From NCBI GenBank assembly GCA_030672255.1, contig DAOVGU010000105.1, positions 1 to 10,313 on the forward strand: 10,313 bases of DNA, read 5' to 3'. This DNA is from a bacterium (GTDB taxonomy: Bacteria; Ratteibacteria; UBA8468). Below the pieces are notes generated by a model. It did no database searches and was not told where the DNA came from. It was given only the letters and a program-made list of their open reading frames with translations. The translations under genes were made by a program, and so were the position numbers. Of this stretch, positions 5,321 to 10,313 are shown in pieces (the stretch's first letter is position 1; every line of letters begins with the position of its first letter).

Positions 5321-5735
5321 TAGTTCCTTTGACCAGATATTTCAACAAGGTTCTGTCCTGAAGCATTCTAAATTTCTACTATCTGATGGAAGACGCAAGC
5401 CCAAAATTTTTGTAATACTTAATAAAAATCCAACCCACAATTTAATGCGCTGTGTGCTAACTACCTCCCAATTCAATTTTTATAATAAGTCTCCACAATG
5501 GAAAAAAGATCAGTTCGTTTTAATTCCAGCTGGATCTGTTTCTTTTCTTCCTGTAAAAACACTTATAAACTGTGAGGTTACATATACATTACCCAAATCG
5601 AAATTGGCAGAGGCTTATCGAAAACAGAAATTGGAGAGTTTTTGTATTTTGCCTAAAAAGTTTCTCGATAAAGTTATCGATATTATAAGAAGTTCAATCC
5701 TTATCGAAACAGAGGTTAAGAAAGCTATTCTGTAA
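5310..5735 (+). CDS. Unrecognised small protein, partner of the Panacea gene, candidate toxin
   Basis: I do not recognise a family firmly. The 141-residue protein has no signal peptide or membrane segment. Residues 12-55 read as beta strands: QGSVLKHSKFLLSDGRRKP, then KIFVILNK, then MRCVLTTSQ. The order G-x-[VI] strand, DG-x-x-K turn, hydrophobic strand with N, then a TTSQ strand is reminiscent of the MazF/PemK barrel (G-D-I-V, ...K-x-R-P-x-V-V-S...). This is weak and the usual MazF Arg-Pro is replaced by Lys-Pro. The second half is PAGSVSFLPVKTLINCEV followed by helices KSKLAEAYRKQ and PKKFLDKVIDIIRSS. It overlaps the Panacea gene by 11 bases and is AT-rich like it. By position it would be the toxin; a housekeeping partner or a phage-defence effector cannot be excluded. 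Confidence 0.6.
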   Translation: MKLDSSFDQIFQQGSVLKHSKFLLSDGRRKPKIFVILNKNPTHNLMRCVLTTSQFNFYNKSPQWKKDQFVLIPAGSVSFLPVKTLINCEVTYTLPKSKLAEAYRKQKLESFCILPKKFLDKVIDIIRSSILIETEVKKAIL

Positions 5736-5797
5736 ACCTCAACTTTTCCACTGCTCCCTCCAAATGCTCCAGTTCCAAGCAGCTAAATCATCGTTGT

Positions 5798-6736
5798 CTA
5801 AACTAATATCTTTTCCACAACAAATCCGCGGGTAGGGAAGTTGAGGAGTTTGGAGACGGTGAGATTTTCATCGCCAGATAGAACCTTGGTTTTTGCCCTT
5901 TCTACCGGGAGAGAATGGATTCCAGCCTGAAAATGCATATGGGAAAGAATAGTTGTTCCCGGAGGTCCATTATAGACCACCATATATTCCGGTGCATTTA
6001 AAACAAATTCTACCATTACCCGAATCTCATTCTTATCAATGAACTGATAAATATGTTTTTCATTAACAATCACAATGTGATGGTCATAGTAAGGGTAGGG
6101 GTTGGCAGAGATAATATAGTCATTCCAGGGGTAGTCTTCCCTTCCTTTTTCGTAAGAGCAATAGGGGCATTTCTCTTCCCCTTTCTTTCTTTTCTCCACT
6201 CGGGAAAAACTTACAATCGATTTTCTTCTTCCATTATATTGAACCTCAATCAAACCATCCTCGTACGATTTAGTTTCTATTCCCTTTAGACATTCCTCGC
6301 GCACAAATCCATTCTTAATTCCTCTTTTCCAGAGGGTATCGACCTTCTCGGGCAGAAAAGGAAATTTCAGGTTAAAATTCTCCCTTTTATCCTTTATCCT
6401 TTTGTACTTCAAATACTCATCGACAAACTTAAGGTCTTCTTCAGAACTGCTCACATAATCAAGCGCTTCCCTTACATTTTTATCATCAGAAAATTCAAAG
6501 ACATCTCTATCCACCGTTATCACAAGACCTGCCATTTCTGAAGAGCCAGGCTTAATTGTCATGTCCTTATCCTGGAAGTGCTCGGTATAATTTATCGGAA
6601 GTCTTGTCCAGCGAGGAAAGAGGAAGACGCACAATCGGTGATTCCGATAGGCAACAATTAGATTAATAATCTTTGTTTTCTTGTCACTCAGAAGCAACTC
6701 AACCAGGTTTCCTACTGTTTCCACAAATCCCATCAT
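5798..6736 (-). CDS. HIT-superfamily nucleotidyltransferase/phosphorylase-like protein (DUF4922-like), halves apparently swapped
   Basis: Residues 266-270 are HMHFQ in LSHMHFQAG, the His-x-His-x-Gln active site of HIT-superfamily nucleotidyl transferases and phosphorylases (as in VTC2/GDPGP1). CPYC (C190, C193) and ANPYPYYDHHIVIVNEKH (211-228) are as in DUF4922 proteins. In the DUF4922 proteins I recall, this half comes first and is followed by a half with NIL..Y....W...IFPR..HRP..Y and DLGGV.ITPRE.DF. Here that second half is at the N-terminus: INLIVAYRNHRLCVFLFPR (24-42) and MAGLVITVDRDVF (68-80), before the HIT half. So the protein looks circularly permuted. The start has AAAGGAT, seven bases upstream. 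Just before the stop, one A added to the AAAA run (TTTT at 5811-5814 on the plus strand) would extend the frame 22 residues to a TGA at 5739, so a 3' frameshift is possible. The substrate is unknown. Confidence 0.8.
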   Translation of the reverse strand: MMGFVETVGNLVELLLSDKKTKIINLIVAYRNHRLCVFLFPRWTRLPINYTEHFQDKDMTIKPGSSEMAGLVITVDRDVFEFSDDKNVREALDYVSSSEEDLKFVDEYLKYKRIKDKRENFNLKFPFLPEKVDTLWKRGIKNGFVREECLKGIETKSYEDGLIEVQYNGRRKSIVSFSRVEKRKKGEEKCPYCSYEKGREDYPWNDYIISANPYPYYDHHIVIVNEKHIYQFIDKNEIRVMVEFVLNAPEYMVVYNGPPGTTILSHMHFQAGIHSLPVERAKTKVLSGDENLTVSKLLNFPTRGFVVEKILV

Positions 6737-6754
6737 TTTTTATCCTTTTGCATA

Positions 6755-6909
6755 AGGCAAGGAAGTTCCCTGAAGAGTGCCTTGTTAGCGACGAAACGGG
6801 CACGGTGTCCTCCGAAGCTTTAGCGTAGGAGGACGAGTGAAGAGCAACGAGAGCGAAAATTTCCTCGCTGGGGGAATTGAGCGTGCCGCTGAAGGAAACT
6901 TCCTTGCCT
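6755..6909. repeat. Nested palindromic repeat, copy D, at the 3' end of priA
   Basis: The outer arms are AGGCAAGGAAGTTCCC (6755-6770) and the complement of AGGCAAGGAAGTTTCC (6894-6909), 16 bases with one mismatch. On the minus strand it contains TTCAGCGGCACG, CCCAGCGAG, CTCGTCCTC and GAGGACACCGTGCCCG, in the same order as copy A. It begins right after the priA stop and ends about 20 bases before the start of the DUF4922-like gene. Confidence 0.75.
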
Positions 6910-6911
6910 CT

Positions 6912-8915
6912 TTATAGCATATCAGTTGGGTCGATGTCAATGAAATAAGGGAATTTTATCTCCTTTAGAGCTTTGTCCAGAAAAAAATGCAGACCATCGA
7001 TCTTCTTTACCCCGTTTAGAGAAGATTCTCTAACGGGGCTTACTTTAAGGATAAGGTGATAGCGATAGTAATTTTTAATCCGGGCATGGAAGCAGGGGGC
7101 TGGTCCTAAGATTTCTATCCCTTCTTCTTTTTCTGAATTTAATCGTTCAAAAAGGGCTTGAATATTCTTCTTTACTTTTTCCTCCTTTTTTCCCCTTACT
7201 AAAATGTTGACAAAATGGCTATAGGGGGGGTATCCCAGCTCCTTGCGTAAGGACAATTCCTTCTCATAGAAGAGAGAGAAATCCCTTAGCTTTAGAGACT
7301 TGATCGCATAATGCTCGGGCAGATATGTTTGAATAATAACCTCTCCAGGAATCTCCCCTCTTCCGGCGCGACCAGCTACCTGGAAGAGCAGTTGAAAGGT
7401 TCTCTCGGAGGCCCGGAAGTCAGCTAAATTAAGGGAAGTATCAGCATTGATAACACCAATAAGGGTGACATTGGGGAAATGATGTCCCTTGGCAAGCAAC
7501 TGTGTGCCAATAAGTATTTTAATCTTCCTCTTGTTAAAGTCGGAAAGAAGATTTCGCAAGGATTTTTCTTTTTTCATCGTCTCGGCGTCCAATCTTTTAA
7601 TTCCAATGTCAGGAAATAATTTATTTAGTTCCCTTTCCACCCTTTCCGTCCCCAGACCAAGAAAACTGAGCTTTCTTCCGCAGGCCGGACAATGAGAGAG
7701 CACCCTTTGATGAAAATTACAGTAGTGGCAGTAAAGAGCTTTCTTGGAGCGATAGTAGATGAGGGGAAGACTGCAGTGGTTACACTTCAGGATAAAACCA
7801 CATTCCCGGCAGAGAAGGGATGTATGATACCCCTTCCGGTTAAGGAAAAGGATGATCTGCTCTCCTTTAAGTAACCTTTCTTCCATCAGATGGAGTAATT
7901 CCTTTGAGAATATTGCCGCTTTCCCACCTCTATATCTACCGCGCATATTAACCACATGAATTTCGGGTAATGCTCGCATCTTTACCCTTTCGGTAAGTCT
8001 AATTAATCTGTATTCTCCAATTCTTGCCCGATAGTAGGATTCCAAGGAAGGGGTGGCGGTTCCCAAGATGAAAAGGGAGTGGGAGAGATCTGCGCGCTTT
8101 CTTGCCACTTCCCGGGCATGATACTTTGGCTCTCTATCCTCCTTATAGGAGCTCTCAAATTCCTCATCGACGATGATTAAACCCAATCTTGGAAGAGGGG
8201 CAAAGAGCGCTGATCTCGGCCCGATGACGATGTCAATCTTACCTTTTCTGATTTCCTGCCACCTGTTGTACCGCTCCCGACTGCGTAATTGCGAATGTAG
8301 TATCGCTACCCGTTTACCAAATCTCTCCCTTATCCAGCCAGAGGTCTGGGGGATAAGTGAGATTTCTGGAATAAGATAGATTGCCTGACGGTTTTTCTCA
8401 AGGGTCTGACCGATGGCGCGCAGATAGACCTCGGTCTTTCCACTTGCGGTAACCCCTTCTAAGAGAACAGTCTCCTCTTTTCCCTGATCAATCAGGCAGT
8501 TTATTTCAGTAATTGCTTTCTCCTGCTCAGAAGTGGGGGGAAGGGCCAGAATCTTCTCCATAATCAATTGCGCCGGGGGAGTAAAAAAGGCTCTCTTTGA
8601 CCGCAGGGCGGGAGAGGTGGCGAGTCCAATTGCCTGTCCCCAGGAGGAGCGGTAATAGTCAGCCATCCATTTTGTAAGGGATAGAATCTCTTTTGTTAAA
8701 ATTGGAGCCTCATCCAATACCTTCAGAATATTCTTATAGGATATCTTTTTATTCTCGATATCGGTGATATTGACGATATAGCCAATAAGTTTTCTTTGTT
8801 TTCCCAGGGGAACGAGGACCCTTTTGCCAATTTCTACTTCCTTTTCAAAACCAGCAAAACCATAAAAAAAGGTCTGCCTGATCGGCAGGTTAAGCGCAAC
8901 CTCGACTGATTTCAT
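6912..8915 (-). CDS. priA: Primosomal protein N' (replication restart helicase PriA)
   Basis: PriA recognises stalled forks and D-loops, unwinds with 3'-5' polarity and reloads the replisome. The 667-residue protein is somewhat shorter than E. coli PriA (732). The N-terminal 3'BD (VEVALNLPIRQTFFYG, then KRVLVPLGKQ) supports the chosen start. Helicase motifs are GVTASGKTE (154-162, Walker A), DEEFESSYK (250-258, motif II), GTATPS (285-290), GTQLLAKG (470-477) and QVAGRAGRG (512-520). Eight zinc cysteines are present: C369, C372, C378, C381, C396, C399, C409 and C412. Motif II reads DEEF, whereas PriA proteins usually have DEEH. No Shine-Dalgarno precedes the ATG, because the region is occupied by an inverted repeat whose arm ends nine bases upstream. 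It follows the methyltransferase gene after 21 bases, probably in one operon. Confidence 0.97.
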   Translation of the reverse strand: MKSVEVALNLPIRQTFFYGFAGFEKEVEIGKRVLVPLGKQRKLIGYIVNITDIENKKISYKNILKVLDEAPILTKEILSLTKWMADYYRSSWGQAIGLATSPALRSKRAFFTPPAQLIMEKILALPPTSEQEKAITEINCLIDQGKEETVLLEGVTASGKTEVYLRAIGQTLEKNRQAIYLIPEISLIPQTSGWIRERFGKRVAILHSQLRSRERYNRWQEIRKGKIDIVIGPRSALFAPLPRLGLIIVDEEFESSYKEDREPKYHAREVARKRADLSHSLFILGTATPSLESYYRARIGEYRLIRLTERVKMRALPEIHVVNMRGRYRGGKAAIFSKELLHLMEERLLKGEQIILFLNRKGYHTSLLCRECGFILKCNHCSLPLIYYRSKKALYCHYCNFHQRVLSHCPACGRKLSFLGLGTERVERELNKLFPDIGIKRLDAETMKKEKSLRNLLSDFNKRKIKILIGTQLLAKGHHFPNVTLIGVINADTSLNLADFRASERTFQLLFQVAGRAGRGEIPGEVIIQTYLPEHYAIKSLKLRDFSLFYEKELSLRKELGYPPYSHFVNILVRGKKEEKVKKNIQALFERLNSEKEEGIEILGPAPCFHARIKNYYRYHLILKVSPVRESSLNGVKKIDGLHFFLDKALKEIKFPYFIDIDPTDML

Positions 8916-8923
8916 ACTTTTTT

Positions 8924-8983
8924 ATAAGGGGTCAGGTCACACCATTTCACAAAACTGACAAATGTTGAGACCTGACCCCTTAT
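8924..8983. repeat. GGGGTCAGGTC inverted repeat between the methyltransferase gene and priA
   Basis: ATAAGGGGTCAGGTC (8924-8938) and GACCTGACCCCTTAT (8969-8983) are perfect 15-base complements around a 30-base loop. The right half recurs at 1-34 of the window. The element encodes residues 288-301 and the stop of the methyltransferase and occupies the place of a priA ribosome site. It resembles a REP/MITE-like element with no transposase of its own. Confidence 0.85.
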
Positions 8984-9842
8984 CCACTATCGCTTGGATA
9001 TGCTCGGGGGTGGTGCCACAGCAGCCACCGATAATTTTACTACCTGCTTTGGCAAGAGCAAGGACTCTTTCAGCCATAAGGGAAGGCTTTTCCTTAAAGA
9101 CCGTTTTTCCATCCTTCAGGATGGGTCTGCCCGCATTTGGTTTGGCGATAAGTGCTTTTTTAGTGAATTTATGAAACTCCGTAATTACTTCTATCATCTC
9201 CTCAATCCCCTCTCCACAGTTAGAACCAAGGATATCGGCATATTCTTCTAAATGTTCAACAATGTCCTCAATTTTATCGCCCATCATTGTGCGCAGTCCT
9301 CCAAAAAAACTTAAACTGCTAATCAAAGGTAATTCTGTATTTTCCTTTACCGCCTGAGCGGCAACCTCAATTTCTTTCAGGGAAGTGAAGGTCTCCAGAA
9401 TAATGATGTCAACTCCGGAATCTGTTAGAATTGTTGCCTGCTCGGCAAAAACCTCATAAATCTCCTCGGAAGATACTTTACCCAAAGGTTGAATTAATTC
9501 CCCGCTTGGTCCGATATCCCCGGCAACCCAGCGGTCAGGATAGTTTTTTATCGACTCTATCGCGATCTCTACCCCCGCGCAATTGAGCTCCTTTACGGAC
9601 TTTCTTGAGGAGACCTTCGCCAGTTTTAATCTATTTGCCCCGAATGTATTGGTGAGAATGATTTCGGCTCCCGCTCTCAGATAGGCCTGATGAATAGCAA
9701 CAATCTCTTCCTTATGGCTAAGATTCCATTCCTCAGGAGGAGCCCCGGGAGGCAGCCCCTTTTCCTGGAGCATTGTGCCCATTGCTCCGTCAGCAAAGAT
9801 TACACCCCTTTGCTTTAATTTAGCTAAAAAAGTTTTATCCAT
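8937..9842 (-). CDS. Homocysteine S-methyltransferase domain protein (stand-alone MetH N-terminal module)
   Basis: This zinc-dependent barrel transfers a methyl group to homocysteine, giving methionine. The 301 residues cover only the first module of cobalamin-dependent MetH: DGAMGT (18-23), NTFGAN (65-70), GDIGPSG (108-114), and the zinc ligands C209 (GSNCGEG) and C274-C275 (GGCCGTTPEHI). The folate, corrinoid and reactivation modules are missing, so it may work with separate MetH parts or use another methyl donor such as S-methylmethionine. DGAMGT near residue 18 fits the start at 9842, though no Shine-Dalgarno is seen. The family body ends around residue 287; the tail KGSGLNICQFCEMV is encoded by the inverted repeat. 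A possibly structured leader precedes it, and priA follows after 21 bases. Confidence 0.9.
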   Translation of the reverse strand: MDKTFLAKLKQRGVIFADGAMGTMLQEKGLPPGAPPEEWNLSHKEEIVAIHQAYLRAGAEIILTNTFGANRLKLAKVSSRKSVKELNCAGVEIAIESIKNYPDRWVAGDIGPSGELIQPLGKVSSEEIYEVFAEQATILTDSGVDIIILETFTSLKEIEVAAQAVKENTELPLISSLSFFGGLRTMMGDKIEDIVEHLEEYADILGSNCGEGIEEMIEVITEFHKFTKKALIAKPNAGRPILKDGKTVFKEKPSLMAERVLALAKAGSKIIGGCCGTTPEHIQAIVDKGSGLNICQFCEMV

Positions 9843-9934
9843 TTATATAGGAGGCGCCAAAACCGGAGTTATAGTCGGTATGCTCCCCAATAAGGTTTAC
9901 TCTTCCCGGCGCCCTCACCTTCAACCAATTCGCT
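9843..9934 (-). promoter_or_regulatory. Possibly structured 5' leader of the methyltransferase gene
   Basis: The leader is about 92 nt from the predicted transcription start to the ATG. GGCGCC (9913-9908) can pair with GGCGCC (9858-9853), closing a domain. Inside it GGAG (9886-9883) can pair with CTCC (9868-9865), and ACC in between can pair with GGT just after CTCC, giving an H-type pseudoknot of only 3-4 base pairs per stem. The closing stem ends ten bases before the ATG, where a ribosome site would be expected. I recognise no known riboswitch (no cobalamin B12 box, no SAM-I or SAH core). A metabolite-responsive leader is inference. Confidence 0.35.
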
Positions 9935-9940
9935 TTTCTT

Positions 9941-9969
9941 ATTCTACCTAAAACTGCGCTTAAAGTCAA
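9941..9969 (-). promoter_or_regulatory. Promoter of the methyltransferase-priA operon
   Basis: On the minus strand, TTGACT (9969-9964) and TAGAAT (9946-9941) are 17 bases apart, a good sigma70-type match about 100 bases upstream of the start codon. Confidence 0.6.
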
Positions 9970-10022
9970 AAACATTTTTGCTGAATAATATATGATATAA
10001 GATAAGTACTCTCAGTGAACCA

Positions 10023-10190
10023 CGTCATTCCGACCCCGTATTTAATACGGGGGAAGCAATCCGACGAAGTCGTTGCGAGGAGTATTAACGACGAAGCAAT
10101 CTCAAGAAGTGAGGGATTGCCACGCCTTTCGGGCTCGCAATGACTGCGTCGGATTGCCACGTCCGCCTGAGGCGGACTCGCAATGACAGG
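10023..10190. repeat. REP-like palindromic repeat block (right)
   Basis: Palindromes include CCCCGTATTTAATACGGGG (10034-10052) and GTCCGCCTGAGGCGGAC (10161-10177), each framed by CATTCCGAC, GGCAATCC, GGATTGCCACG and CTCGCAATGAC modules. The frame GGATTGCCACG...CTCGCAATGAC occurs twice in tandem (10114-10144 and 10151-10187) around different palindromes. The block is related to 2164-2323 and holds no gene. From 10191 to 10280 I see nothing recognisable apart from a lone TATAAT at 10210. Confidence 0.8.
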
Positions 10191-10281
10191 ATGGAACGTA
10201 CTTTACTTGTATAATGACTCATGGTTTTTAAGAGATTAATAAATAGTAGTAGTAAGGAAGGGGGAGTCCAGAGGGGGAAAC

Positions 10282-10308
10282 TGTGAATAACTGTGAATAT
10301 GTTGATAA
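10282..10308 (+). other. Cluster of DnaA-box-like repeats, possible origin or dnaA upstream region
   Basis: TGTGAATAA (10282-10290) fits the DnaA box TGTGNATAA exactly. TGTGAATAT (10292-10300) and TGTTGATAA (10300-10308) each differ by one base. Three such 9-mers in 27 bases is unusual by chance, and such clusters are typical of oriC and of dnaA upstream regions. The window ends five bases later, so neither can be shown. Alternatively, GAGGGGG at 10271-10277 and GTG at 10283 could start a gene that continues past the edge. Confidence 0.45.
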
Positions 10309-10313
10309 CTCCC

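Noticed and set aside
7692..7874. Plus-strand open frame within priA
   Set aside because: It lies opposite the zinc-binding cysteine region of PriA and has no independent support.
9843..9960. Cobalamin or SAM riboswitch ahead of the methyltransferase
   Set aside because: The B12 box and the SAM-I and SAH cores are absent, so only an unnamed structured leader is reported.
9966..10160. Minus-strand open frame of 64 codons in the right REP block
   Set aside because: Its sequence (HCEPERRGNP) is the typical translation of REP repeats and has no ribosome site or family.
10023..10190. CRISPR array
   Set aside because: Repeats are palindromic, irregularly spaced and of variable core; no regular direct repeat-spacer pattern or cas gene exists.

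Overview
The window is a bacterial chromosome segment of moderate GC. It holds housekeeping genes (RNase P RNA, RNase HI, HU, PriA, a MetH-type methyltransferase, a queuosine operon and one tRNA), and the spaces between genes are filled with dispersed palindromic repeats. Class A RNase P RNA, HU and preQ0 synthesis by QueC/QueE mark it as bacterial. Several starts lack a Shine-Dalgarno sequence. The REP-like blocks and the GGGGTCAGGTC inverted repeats resemble those I recall from uncultivated candidate-phylum or deltaproteobacterial-type genomes. I cannot assign a phylum from this window.

Layout, left to right. (1) 1-1770, minus strand: a coiled-coil zinc-ribbon protein, then two tandem nested palindromes, then an RNase HI gene whose stop codon overlaps the 5' end of rnpB. 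The rnpB 3' end abuts one copy of a GGGGTCAGGTC repeat. (2) 1770-2390: a small basic ORF (plus), tRNA-Val(CAC) (minus), and a REP-like block ending at a consensus promoter for the HU gene. (3) 2392-4553, plus: hup, a nested palindrome, then queC-queE-queF for preQ0/preQ1 synthesis. queD is absent. (4) 4554-5735, plus: an AT-rich two-gene module, a Panacea-domain (DUF4065/SocA-like) protein overlapping a small unrecognised ORF. It has its own promoter and a palindrome that puts the ribosome-binding site in its loop. It looks like a toxin-antitoxin cassette set among housekeeping genes. (5) 5798-9842, minus: a homocysteine S-methyltransferase and priA separated by an inverted repeat, another nested palindrome, then a HIT-superfamily (DUF4922-like) protein whose two halves appear in swapped order. 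(6) 9843-10313: a structured leader for the methyltransferase, a second REP block, and DnaA-box-like repeats at the right edge that may belong to oriC or a dnaA upstream region.

The most notable points are the Panacea-based cassette with an unfamiliar partner; the apparently circularly permuted DUF4922 protein; a four-member family of nested palindromes, three of which start within a few bases of a stop codon and have arms that co-vary; and repeat sequence that has become part of genes (the methyltransferase C-terminus and a helix of RNase P RNA).
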